NCBI GenBank assembly: GCA_944474755.1
Contig: OX104112.1
Location: 18,812,273-18,876,272, forward strand
DNA: 64,000 bases
Source: Limnoperna fortunei
Lineage: Eukaryota; Mollusca; Bivalvia; Mytilida; Modiolidae
Direction of reading: 5' to 3'
The notes beneath the pieces were generated by a model, which searched no databases, was not told where the DNA came from, and saw nothing but the letters and a program-made list of their open reading frames with translations. The translations under genes and the position numbers were made by a program. Of this stretch, positions 33,201 through 43,383 are shown piece by piece; the first letter of the stretch is position 1, and each line of letters opens with the position of its first letter.

Positions 33201-34035
33201 GACTATTTGCCAGCAGTCCTATCTATCATGTGTCGACTACTTGCCAGCCGTCCTATCTATCAAGTGTCGCATACTTGCCAGCCGTCCTATCTATCATGTG
33301 TCAACTTCTCGCCAGCCGTCTTATCTATCATGTGTCGACTACTTGCCAGCCGTCATTTCTATCATGTGTCGACTACTTGCCGTCCTATCTATCATCTGTC
33401 GACTTCTTGCCAGCCGTCCTATCTGTCATGTGTCGACTATTTGCCAGCCGTTCTATCTATCATTTGTCGACTACTTGTCAGCCGTCCTATCTGTCATGTG
33501 TCGACTACCTGCCAGCCGTCCTATCTATCATGTGTCGACTTCTTGCTAGCTGTCCTATCTATCATGTGTCGACTTCTTGCCAGCTGTCCTATCTATCATG
33601 TGTCGACTACTTGCCAGCTGCCCTATCTATCATGTGTCGACTACTTGCCAGCTGTCCTATCTATCAGGTGTCGACTTCTTGCCAGCTGCCCTATCTATTA
33701 TTTGTCGACTATTTGCCGGCTGTCCTATCTATCATGTGTCGACTACTTGCCATGGGTCCTATCTATCAGGTGTCGACTACTTGCCAGCCGTCCTATCTAT
33801 CAGGTGTCGACTACTTGCCAGCCGAGCTAAATAGCTCAATAGCTCTTCAGCAATTCGACAGCAGTCAGCTTTTTAAAGCTATACAATAGCGTTGATCTTT
33901 AATTGGCTTATGGGAGGAGAAGCCGGTTTACATTTGAAAGCGTCTGACCATAGATACCTTGGCTTCATACCTTACCCGAGATGAAGATCGAACTCACAAC
34001 ACATCGTTTACACGCCGAAGATCAATGGCTGACAA
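30223..34035 (-). mobile_element. SINE-3 copy with hugely expanded 3' region
   Basis: The flanks of the 34-bp array are the two ends of one dispersed element. On the left is AGCTGACGGGATTTGCACTA then GATAGC. On the right is CAGCCGAGCT, TAGCGTTGATCTTTAA, AAGCCGGTTTACATTTG, GATCGAACTCACAAC and ACACGCCGA. The same ends, in the same orientation, flank only about one unit at 56092-56330. On the minus strand the head contains GTTGCGAGTTCGAATGG in the 56-kb copy, a B-box-like motif, so a tRNA-type SINE is likely. Confidence 0.7.
30262..33824 (+). repeat. 34-bp satellite array, about 105 units
   Basis: The unit is TGTCGACTACTTGCCAGCCG followed by TCCTATCTATCATG. Variants include GCTGTCC, GCCAAATG, GCCGCCTG and CTTCTTGCC. 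Two kinds of 30-bp short units (loss of TATC, or loss of AGCC) recur in fixed contexts, and blocks of about 840 bp repeat (compare 30861, 31699 and 32529), so a higher-order structure exists. Because 34 bp is not a multiple of three and the unit has no stop in any forward frame, all three plus frames stay open for 200-546 codons with a 34-residue period. These frames are a by-product, not evidence of a gene. Confidence 0.95.
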
Positions 34036-34074
34036 ATTTCAGAGAGTTAAACAAAAATAGGAAAATCGAGCATT

Positions 34075-34632
34075 GACTACAACCTTTATTGACAAAGATT
34101 TTCATGCTGCGGGTGATTGACTCCAGCCTTAATTAACAGGGATTTACATGCTGCGGGAGCTCAAATCCAATTTTAATTGACGAGGATTTCCATGCTGCGG
34201 GAGAAATACTTCAATCTGGATTGACAAGGATTTCTATGTTGCGGACGCTCGACTCCAGCCTCAATTGACAGGGTTTTTCATGATGCGGACCCTCGACCCC
34301 GATCTTAATTGACAAGGATTTTCATGCTGCGGGAGATCAACTCCAGCCTTAATTGAAAAGGATTTCCTTGCTGCTGGAGCTCGACTCAGATTTTATTGAC
34401 AAGAATTTCCATGCTTCGGGAGCTCGACTCCAATCTCTATTGACAAAGATTTCCATGCTGCGGGAGATCGACTCCAATCTTAATTTACAAGTCTTCCCAT
34501 GATTCAGACGCTCGACTCCAGACTTAATTGACAAAGATTTCCATGCTGTCAGCGCTCGATTCCAATCTTAATAAGCAAGGATTTCCATGCTGCGGGAGCT
34601 CAACTCTAGCCTTAATTGGCAAGGATTGTAAG
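34075..34632 (+). repeat. 44-bp minisatellite derived from the SINE-1 linker
   Basis: About twelve units combine the words GGGAGCTCGACTCCAATCTT, AATTGACAAGGATTTCCATG and CTGC. The SINE-1 linker reads GGGTGTACTCGACTCCAATC, TTAATTGACAAGGATTG and CTACCGCAGG in the same order, so the array is a tandem amplification of that linker. It begins about 40 bp after the end of the 34-bp array element. Confidence 0.85.
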
Positions 34633-34679
34633 TCAGGATTTTATTTTTGTTGTGACCAGATTTAACTTTAAGATAGATA

Positions 34680-34990
34680 GATTTTTATTGACTTTGAAAG
34701 GATTAGATGAAGATTTTAATACCTTTGATTTTAAGGTTCATCAGTACAATTGATATGTGAAAATCCGATCTGGTATTCCAAAAATCATTTGCATTTATCT
34801 TTTTGAAAATCAAATTTATGGAGTATGTAACTTTACAGTATCCGCACCAATAATGATGAGTAATGTTATAAAATGTGGATCTCTTATAAACAAATTTTAA
34901 ACATGATGTTTTGGGATAATAAAATATTTTAATGTTCAGTACCTTGTCACAAGTTTCTCGCCTGCCGCGCTGCATTTTTAAGATTTGCAT
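34680..34990 (-). repeat. Repeat D, copy 1: fragment with conserved reading frame
   Basis: Homologous along about 270 bp to 57985-58258. On the minus strand it reads PKTSCLKFVYKR, HHYWCGYCKVTYS and NDFWNTRSDFHISIVLMNLK. The other copy has PKTSCL, QYWCGYCNRTY and DDFWNVRSGFHLSIVLMNLK, with mostly conservative changes, so a protein-coding ancestor is likely. I do not recognise the family. Both copies lie just upstream of satellite C. Confidence 0.6.
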
Positions 34991-35029
34991 ATCTTGACTC
35001 TAGTTCTGCTCAACTAAAGCCGTTGTCTA

Positions 35030-36535
35030 TGCCACACGACCTGTCAAACGCATAGGCTGTGTCAATCGTCGTGCCAAACGCCGTAGTTTGTGTCAATCGT
35101 CCTTGCTCGGTATCAAACGTCCTGTCAAACGCTGTAATATGTGTCCATTTTCCGGTATTTTGCCTAAGTTTCTGTCAATCGACGGGCTTAACGCGTAGTC
35201 TATGTCGGTCGTCCTTTCTAACGCTAAAGTCAGTGTCAAACGCCGTAATTTGTGTGACTCAGTCGGCCTAATGCCGTATTTTTTGTCAATCGTCTGGTTG
35301 AGCGCGATAGTCATCTCTATAAATAGTCCTGTCTTACGTCTTAGTCTGTATCAACCGTCCTGTCTAACGCCGTAGTCTATGTGAAACGTTATGCATAACG
35401 CCACAGTATGTGTCAATCGTCCAGTCTAACGCCATAGTCTGTGACAATTGACCTAAGGTCGTAGTCTATGTCAACCGTCCTGCATAACGCCGTAATATGT
35501 GTCATACTTACTGTCAAAATAAAGCCATAGTCTGTGTCAATTGTCCTGTCAAACGCTGTAGTATGTGTCAAACCTTCAGGAAAGCTGTGGTTTGTGTAAA
35601 CATCCTGTTCAACGTCGTAGTCTGTGTCAGTCATTCTGTCTAATACCGTAGTCTGTGTCATCCGTCCAGTCTAACTCCGTTTCCATTGTCAATCGTCACT
35701 CAAAGGCATAGTATGTGTCAATCGTTCTGTCGAAGTAAAGCCGTAGTCTATGATAACCATTCTTTCTAAGGGCGTTGGCTGTCTCAGTGTAACGTCGCGG
35801 TCTGTGTCAATCGTCAGTCTGACTCAGAAGTCTGTGTGAATCGTCCTGTCTATATTGCCGAAATCGATTTCATATCCCTGTACTTATTGTCAAAGTAAAG
35901 CCGTAGTATATCAAACGTCCTGTCTAACACTGTAGTCTGGGTCAATAGTCCTGTCAGACCACGTTGTCTTTGTTAATTGTCAGTTTAACGAATAGTCTGT
36001 GACAATTGTTCTGCCGAAGTAAAGCCGTGGTCTATGCCAAACGTCCTGCCTAACAGCATAGACTGTGTCAATTGTCGAGTTTAGCGCGTAGACTATGTCA
36101 GTCGTCCTTTCGAACGAAAAAATTGGTGTTAGTAGTTGTCAAACGCCGTAATCTGTGTACATCGTTAGGTCTAATGCCGTTTTGTTTGTCAATCGTCGGG
36201 TTTATTGCCATAATCTTTTTTGTACATCGTCGTGTCAACCGTCATGTCTAACGCTGTATTCTTTGTCAAACGGCCAAGCATATCATATATCAAGCCTACA
36301 GACAAAGCCGTGGCCTGTGTCAAACGTCCTGTTTAACGCAGTTGTCTGTGTCATTCGTCCAGTCTAACGCAATATTCATTGTCAATAGTTCTGTCTAACG
36401 CGTCGTCTGTGTCTGTGTCAAACGTATAGTCTAACGCCGTAGTCTGTTTTAAACATCCTGTCTAACGCCATAGTCTGTGTCAACCGTCCTGTCCAACACC
36501 AAATTCTGTGTCATTCCTCTGGTCTAACGAAGTAG
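35030..36535 (+). repeat. 31-bp satellite C, array 1 (diverged)
   Basis: About 48 units of CTGTCTAACGCCGTAGTCTG followed by TGTCAATCGTC (31 bp), heavily substituted and with occasional longer units (CCGAAGTAAAGCCGTAG). No homogenised higher-order unit is visible, unlike array 2 at 61-63.5 kb. Confidence 0.9.
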
Positions 36536-36539
36536 ATTT

Positions 36540-37696
36540 TATTCATGTAATTAACCAATATACGGTCACTATGGTGATTTATCGGCCCTCAAAAATATAT
36601 ATTCACTTTGCCTATAGTTGAATATTTCATTTTCTCTGGCTGATAAATCCTAATAGCAACCTATATCAACGTCATATATTGTATAACATTTCTTGGAACT
36701 TAATTATATTGCTGTATAAACCGGGTAACCGTATCACATGTTGACCGATATTTTATGCATACGGAAATAAACGAGATGATCCGATTATGTTGTCGACCGT
36801 TAATAAGAATGGCAGAATACATCATAGCTTGGTCACTGAAAATATTTAAAATTTGAAGACATTCCACAATTCGAATCGAATAATGCGAAGTAATGTTGGC
36901 AGGCAAGCCGTTAAAATTTTATTGATATTCAGTAAAAGAACTTTGAATGTACAAATTTTAGATCAATATCGGCACTAGTTTAATATTCACTTTTATCATA
37001 TACTAGTTTTACTGTTTGATCAAAAGAATAAATTGGCCAAAATTAGATATTTTTCCATATTGGCAATGCGGGCTGATATAAAAATGTTATTTCCTGCTTC
37101 CGAAAGTTGTTACACGCTTTTCTGTAAATGTTATCACATGCCTTTCAAGAAATTACCTTAAGTGTTTACAAGTGACATCGAACGATGAAACAGACAACAC
37201 GCAGGATCAGAATGAATAGGATGTATTATATTATCAATAAAAAAAACTTTTAAGTTTAAAAGCACAAAAAGAAAAACCATGATTGCTCTGCAAATATAAA
37301 TCCAAGACTTCATTATGTTTTTATGTTACGTCGAAAAAGCATATGATAAAAATACCATTGCAAGACATGTTTGATATCATATTCATTATTAGTCCTTGCG
37401 TGATCTTGGACCTCGATCCTGCGGCTCTTGGGCCAATATCAAACCTAGGGCTAATAATACATATAATATCAAAAATGTCATGTAATAATCTGATAATATC
37501 GCTGTAAGTGAATATTGAACCAAAACATGTTGTGCAATAACAAAACCTTGTCTTTGATTTGTTTGTTACTATGTATAATAAAAACCTCGAATGTTGAATA
37601 TTGTAACTCGCAGAATATTTAGCTGGTACTCTCAAGCTCGTGCAATATCATGTACTGCTTGGGACAATATTTGTAGTATAATAAATTGCGAATTAT
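36540..37696. other. Gene-free; inverted repeat at 37361-37476
   Basis: GACATGTTTGATATCATATT at 37361 faces an inverted counterpart (ATATAATATCAAAAATGTC) near 37455-37475, with ATTATTAG/CTAATAAT inside and a centre containing CCTCGATCCTGCGGCTC. This is a small foldback element. The rest is AT-rich without genes. Confidence 0.45.
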
Positions 37697-37866
37697 AGGA
37701 TAATTAATTGGGTGGAGTGAATATCCAAAATATGATCACGAGTGCCGCATAACGCATCTGATTAAACGAGTGCGCGGAACTTGTTCCGCGCACAAGTTTA
37801 ATCTGATGCTTTATGCGGCACGAGTGATCATATTTTGGATTTTCACGATGCCCAATTGATTATCCT
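37697..37866. mobile_element. 170-bp near-complete palindrome (foldback MITE)
   Basis: Arms of about 83 bp meet at GGAACTTGTTCC (37776-37787). Left-arm words AGGATAATTAATTGGG, ATCCAAAATATGATCAC, GAGTGCCGCATAA and GTGCGCGGAAC all recur inverted on the right with few mismatches. A fragment of one arm (ATATGATCACGAGTGCCGTA) is at 38096-38115, showing it is a family. Confidence 0.75.
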
Positions 37867-39650
37867 ATTTATTAAATAGATCAAAATTGTTTTCGTAAAA
37901 TTTTAGTGCTAAATCCTAAATTTTATGAACGGCGGGTGAATATCTGTATAGTACAAAACCATTGTGACGTTTTGGCGGGAAAAAACCCGAGAGTGAAAAT
38001 AAACGATAATTTTCACATGTGATTTACCGTGATTTCTGTCACTCGGAAAATTCGATATTTCATCTCTATCTATATAATAAAGGTGAATAATGACAATATG
38101 ATCACGAGTGCCGTATAACACATCAGATTAACCATTTACAATTAAACAAACAGCCACTGACAGAATTTATATGATCTTATAAATTTCCAATGAAAATGTG
38201 GCGAAAAGAATGAGAAAAATCAGAAATTAAAATACGTGTTTCCTAAAAATCAGACAATCCTCAAAGGCTATAAAATGTTAAAGCACTACGAACGTCGTTT
38301 TTAATCCAAAGCAATCTGTAAGGCAACTCAAAATAAATTACGTCTCCTGAACCGTTCCAAAACTTTAGACTCAATGTTCGACAACAAGAACAACAACAAC
38401 ACAACAATAAAGATTCTCTTGAAATTCAATTCATATTTTTATGTTTCATGATTTTGTGAAATATAAAGTTCATTTCAACCATGATAGTTTTCTTAATTCT
38501 TATTTTAGAGTAAAAACGAGGATATAAATTTCCGAAAAAAAAACACAAACACTTGTTGCTCTCTTCTTTAATATTTTGCGCTAATAATAATTCTTGTATT
38601 TGTTTAGAAAAATACACCTGAAATAGAAGATTGCTAGCTTCATATCTGAGGGAAAAATCTTCATGCTAGATGATTAAATTTGCTGCATCAATCCCCCCTT
38701 TTCTAATGTTCTCTTTTTAATCTTAGAAAAAATTGCAGTCTTCGTAAGACCCACAAAAAATATATTCAAAAGCGATGTTGCGACACCATCTCCCACCGGT
38801 GTCTTCAACCTATGCCAACATTTAAAAAATTTCTATTCAAGGAATGCCAACCAGAATACAATAAATGTTTGGATAAAAATCATAAAAAATGTTAATGTTA
38901 AAGAGTATAACTGAAACAAAAGAAAATGACACGAACCAATTATATTCCAGTATGAAAATTGTTTACATTGGCATATAAGTGGGGTAGTCGCCCGCCTTCT
39001 GACAAGGTTCAACCTAACTTTATTAAAATGTCTTCTGGCCGAACGTTGGGAGTATTAACGGTAACTCACGTATAATATCACAATTCAAAAATAGACGTCA
39101 TAATATGGCTGAACATTGATGACATTGGCCTAAAATTTGATATATTCAATCAAACAAAAATATGCGGAATGGAGGAATGGAAAACCGAAAATTCGACAGT
39201 TTGCTTTAATATGTATTATCAAAAATGTTAATTATGTTGTTATTAGATACATTTTTTTTTACTACCCCCTACTTCGTATTATTCGAAGTTTAAAGTATGT
39301 GATTCTAGTGCATATAGACAACTCAGACTAGATCTCGCCCCAAATAAAAAACTGTGCCAACGCTTGTCTTGTTATACATTTTTCTAGGCGGTATTTTATT
39401 CTCCCTTTTATTATTTATCTAATTATTTTGTACAGTCAATAACAATTTAAACGTCTGCACAAATAATATTCACTGAACGGACGGAACTGAGGAAGTGATA
39501 TACTAGTAATATTCGGCATGTACCAAACTTATACAAGAAATTGATGTGTTAAATACATTTTAAATTACGATAATCTGTATTAATATAACTAAAAAAATCA
39601 ACACTAGTTTCATTTTATATGTAATTTTACATCACGTGAATTTTACACAT
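37867..39650. other. Gene-free stretch
   Basis: AT-rich. Apart from the foldback fragment at 38096-38130 I see no element. A short ATG frame at 39030 (MSSGRTLGVLT) ends in ACGGTAACT, which could be a donor, but this is too little to call an exon. Confidence 0.35.
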
Positions 39651-39654
39651 TACT

Positions 39655-39804
39655 TTCGGATCCAAGTTTTAAAAGGGGGGCGCTCGATATGCACACATTT
39701 ATTTTTATCACAGATACTTATGGACGTATGGTGTACATGTAGATGTTTCTTTGTAAAAAGGGGGGGGGGGTTGATCCAGGCACCACACCCCTTGGATCCG
39801 CTAA
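39655..39804. mobile_element. Decayed hAT-type MITE
   Basis: CGGATCCAAGTTTTAAAAGG at the left and CCCTTGGATCCGC at the right are inverted, both with G/C runs inside (GGGGGG at 39676, G run at 39759-39768). Similar in style to the element at 27408-27816. Confidence 0.4.
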
Positions 39805-40317
39805 TTACTACATGTTCAAGTAGTTAAACATATTATAACTTTTACAAATTGATCATATAGTATGTATCAGTATGGCATTGTTCAACTTGTACACAGGTGA
39901 AACATTCCTTTAAAAAATATAACCTACAATAAATTAAAGGATTGGTTGTAGGAAGATGTCCTCATTTTGGGACAAATTTTACTTCATATAATTAAAGGTA
40001 CGCGTGACTGTCAGAGCAAAATGTATTCACCTTTTACCACCTTTATTTAAAAATAGGACAAATATTCATTTTTTGTTAACGGGGAAATAATATATATTTA
40101 GCTGATGGTTTAATATAACATGTTCCGGTTGAGTCAATTTACACAATTTGACATCGAATTTAAATACAATTTAAAGACTGAATTTAAATACAAATAGCAT
40201 AATATGTATAATTCGATACTTTAAACATTTCAGAAATTTTTAACCCGGATCTACCTTAAGTGGCCTCACATTATTGTTACCCCAAGCTACTTTACGTGAC
40301 GTCGACAACGTGTTGCT
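39805..40317. other. No gene seen
   Basis: AT-rich. No supported feature. Confidence 0.35.
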
Positions 40318-41040
40318 ATGCCCCCGCGACGACATGTCGGGGGACATTAAGTTATACTCATGTCCGTCGTACGTCCGTTCGCCCGTCCGTACGAATTTCC
40401 GTCAAGCTTTTTTCAGAAACTGTACATGGAAACAATTTGAAATCAGGGTGGTACAGTATCACAAGTTGTACGTCCTAAGCGACCTTCAGACCTGTCGGAT
40501 AACTACTTCCTACATGTTTGGGACTTCATTTGTACGTACGTACGTACGTTCGTCCGTAGGAATTTCTCTTAAACCGTACATGAGAAAAATTTGAAATTTG
40601 GCTAGGTAGTTCAGTATCACAAGTTGTACGTCTTAAGCGACTTTCAGAACTGTCGGACAACTACTTCCTTTTGGGACTTCATTTGCACGTACGTACTTAT
40701 GTCCGTCCGTACGAATTTCCGTCAAGCTTTTCTCAGAAACCGTACATGAGAACAATTTGAAATTTGCCAGGATGGGTGAGTATCACAAGTTGTACATCCT
40801 AAGCGACTTTCAGACCTTTCTGACAACTACTTCCTGTTTTGGACTTCATTTGTACGTACGTATGTCCGTCTATTTCTGTCAAGCTTTTCTCAGAAACCGT
40901 ACATGAGAACAATTTGAAATTTGGCAGGGTGGTTCAGTATCACAACTTGTACGCCCTAAGCGACTCTCATACTTGTCGGAAATCTACTTCCTGTTTGGGA
41001 CTGCATTTAGGCGGGGCATCTGTGTCCCATGGACACATTC
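40318..41040 (+). mobile_element. Tandem-cored Helentron-like element, family F3
   Basis: The 5' end is ATGCCCCCGCGAC with a GTCGGGGG hairpin partner, then CATGTCCGTCGTACGTCC. About four units of 155-170 bp follow (CAGTATCACAAGTTGTAC, CCTAAGCGACTTTCAGA, AACTACTTCC, TTTGTACGTACG). Then comes GGCGGGGCAT (inverse of the 5' terminus, about 41010-41019) and a perfect hairpin GTGTCC-cat-GGACAC at 41022-41036. A decayed minus-strand relative is at 2358-2825. Confidence 0.65.
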
Positions 41041-41282
41041 TTCGATTTTTAAGTATCATAACTTTATCGGATTAAATAGTGAGATAACAGGAAACAATAA
41101 ACCGACATTGTTTAATACGTAGTTGGTGTTTCTCCTTTTATTTTATAAACGAATTTATAAAAGTTTTATATTGAGATAGATTGGTGACTGTAGTGACCAT
41201 GGATCAACAACTGACCAGCTGTGAACTTTGACGAACAAATGGTGCCAATTGATAAACGTTGACATACTATAAATTAACTGCA

Positions 41283-41391
41283 GTAGTTGACGGCTAATAC
41301 TGGTTGGTCTACAGTAATCGACGGCTAGCACTAACTGTCCTATATTAATAGACGGTATACACTAATTGGTATAAATTAATCATAGTTGGTA
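41283..41391 (+). repeat. 31-bp minisatellite A, array 2, left part
   Basis: Four units, one nearly consensus (TTGGTCTACAGTAATCGACG at 41303-41322). The last unit has the same truncated junction (AATCATAGTTGGT) seen in array 1 at 13.8 kb. The array is cut at 41391 by a transposon and resumes at 45283. Confidence 0.75.
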
Positions 41392-41469
41392 CAGTACTTG
41401 AGATTGAAGACGCAACACTTTTATCAATCCGTCAGCGATCCGTCAGCGTTCCAAAATCCGTCAACAATC

Positions 41470-41580
41470 AGTTATCAATCAGTCAGATCAGTTAAATCGT
41501 TCCCAATCCGTCAGATCGTTCCCAATCCGTCTATCCGTCAATTGACGGATTTGGAACGATTTGACTGATCTGACGGATTG
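41470..41580. repeat. Imperfect palindrome in the left subterminal region
   Basis: The left arm (CAGATCAGTTAAATCGTTCC, CAATCCGTC) pairs with the right arm (TGACGGATTTGGAACGATTT, GACTGATCTGACGGATTG), centred near TCAATTGA at 41537-41544. An extra CCGTCAGATCGTTCCC unit sits in the left arm. Confidence 0.6.
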
Positions 41581-41740
41581 ATTTGGACTGATCGCTCCAA
41601 TCCGTCCATTCAACTTCCGGTTAGTAAAATTAATATTTCGAAATGTGAAAATTCGTTTCACTCGCAAATATTAGAAGTATAAAAATGTCAACTGTTATGT
41701 CCTCATTGATGGATCGTTTTATCTAATATTAAGGCTAAAA

Positions 41741-42190
41741 CTGGTCTAAAGTTATTAATAAAAAAAAATGGAAATTCCCCAATCTATTACTAATGCATCT
41801 GTGACGAAATATAAACATTACATAGTGTAACAAAATAATTAAAACAAAGTAAATTTAAAAACGCACACACACAATGACTTTAAAAAAGCATTTCGCGTGC
41901 CAAGGCGCACGTCGGTATTTTGAAAGCGGAAAACGTCTAGTCTAAAGTTATAAATGATAAATGGAAACCCCCCCCCCCCCCCCCCCGAAAAAAATCTATC
42001 ACTAATGCATCGTTGACGGCATATAAACATCACATAGTGTCATTTTATTAAAAATTAATTAAAAAAAGATATGAAAAAAAACCACACACACAATAAATTC
42101 ACAAAATATTTGACCTCGCATGCCAAGGCGTACATCTCGTATTTGTCTTCGAAAAGTTTTAAAGCGGACAAAGCGAGAAACACGAAAAAC
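41741..42190. repeat. ~220-bp tandem duplication
   Basis: Two diverged copies share AATCTAT(T/C)ACTAATGCATC, ATATAAACAT(T/C)ACATAGTGT, ACACACACAATRA, TGCCAAGGCG and AAAGCGG. A run of about 18 C residues (41969-41986) lies at the start of the second copy. Confidence 0.65.
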
Positions 42191-42269
42191 GCGAAGGCAA
42201 AATCGTAACATTTTTCCACTTCGCCTTTTCGCGTCAGCATTATATGTATGTTTGAAGTTTGTTTAACAC

Positions 42270-42485
42270 TATTTTTAAAAAATTATATTAGTTTATATCA
42301 TATGACGTCGAGTGTTAATTGGGAAGAGCTGGAGTACCCAACGAAACAGCAAAGTTTCGACAGGAAAACTGGTGCTCTTTGCAAATTTATAGGGATGTGT
42401 CGAGCAAACCATCTCGCTGTAAGGATCAAACATACAACTTGGTGATCAATAATAGGTTACTGATACCTTAACCTCCGAGGTCGTG
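42270..42485 (-). mobile_element. Decayed SINE-1 copy, minus strand
   Basis: GGAGTACCCAACGAAAC, GACAGGAAAACTGGTGC and GTGATCAATAATAGGTTACT followed by ACCTTAACC correspond to successive parts of the SINE-1 complement. Strongly diverged. Confidence 0.45.
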
Positions 42486-42534
42486 TTTTTTTTTTATTGT
42501 AAACGCTTAAAAAGATCTTTGGTTGTGGTTTGAT

Positions 42535-43180
42535 CAGTTTTTTTCTTTGCCACAGTTCCTATGAATTCCGGTGTATAATACTGAATAAGATTTACGACAA
42601 AAGCGAAAACATCTATTTATATATTTTATTAACTACCCCATAGTGTCACATGAATTTACACAGAATTAAATAAAGAATAAACTTATGTGCCACAGTTCCT
42701 AAAAATTCCGCTGTATAATACTGAATAAGATTCACGACAAAAGCGAAAATATCTCACTGTGTCACATGAATTTACAGAGAATTAAATCTCAAATAAAGAA
42801 TAAGGGGCCTCGTTGGCCGAGTGATCAAGGTAGTTCGTCTACTATTGATCACGTGGTCTGTCAACACAGAGATTGTGGGTTCGATTCTCACTGCAGGCAG
42901 GGTGTATTCGACTCCAATCTTAATTGACAAGGATTTTCCTACAGCAGGTCGGGGGTTTTCTTCGGGTACTCCGGCTTCCTACCCCAATAAAAACACCATT
43001 CAAACAAACAAACAAATAAAGAATAAACTACTGTGCCACAATTCCTAAGAATTCCGGTGTATAATACTGAATACGATTTACGACAAAAGCGGAAACATCT
43101 ATTTATATATTTTATTCACTATCTCATTGTGTCACATGAATTTACACAGAATTAAATCTCAAATAAAGATTAAACTACTA
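42535..43180 (+). repeat. ~125-bp tandem repeat, three units, split by a SINE
   Basis: Units begin TGCCACA(G/A)TTCCTA(T/A/G)(G/A)AATTCC, continue GTATAATACTGAATA, GACAAAAGCGRAAA and TGTCACATGAATTTACA, and end AATTAAATCTCAAATAAAGA. The third unit begins after the SINE insertion at 42804-43013. Confidence 0.75.
42804..43013 (+). mobile_element. SINE-1 with intact tRNA-like head and 13-bp TSD
   Basis: Begins GGGGCCTCGTTGGCCGAGTG (A box), with a GTGGGTTCGATTCTC B box, then the linker and CTTCGGGTACTCCGGCTTCC. It then jumps from CCAATAAAAA to CACCATTCAAACAAACAAAC, missing the GCTGAAAAATTGCTGAAAGT block. Direct repeats AAATAAAGAATAA at 42791-42803 and 43014-43026 give exact borders. A recent-looking insertion. 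Confidence 0.9.
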
Positions 43181-43383
43181 ACAGCGTTTGTATATCGAAG
43201 CTTATGAGTTAAAAATGCGAACATGTAAGCGTGATACGAAAATCAATTTTGCTTTCGCATTTTAGCCGTCGCAATTGTTTATTTTACGATTTCTTTTAAA
43301 GTCATTCCACAATTAATGATATATAAGCATAAATGGTTTCTTTTAAATTAGGAAGTACTTGAAATTGGTTGATAGGTTTAACA

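Noticed and set aside
30283..33889. Long plus-strand open frames of 200-546 codons
   Set aside because: They follow a 34-bp satellite in all three frames at once, with a 34-residue period and no unique sequence, start context or domain.
35030..36535. CRISPR-like look of regular 31-bp repeats
   Set aside because: There are no unique spacers (the units are contiguous), the DNA is eukaryotic and no cas genes exist. The same applies to 45.4-47.5 and 61.3-63.5 kb.
39030..39072. First exon MSSGRTLGVLT with a donor-like GTAACT
   Set aside because: Eleven codons with a weak donor and no following exon are not enough evidence.
42804..42885. Possible tRNA gene (A and B boxes)
   Set aside because: The motif is the head of a SINE with target duplications and a (CAAA)n tail; no complete cloverleaf was made out.
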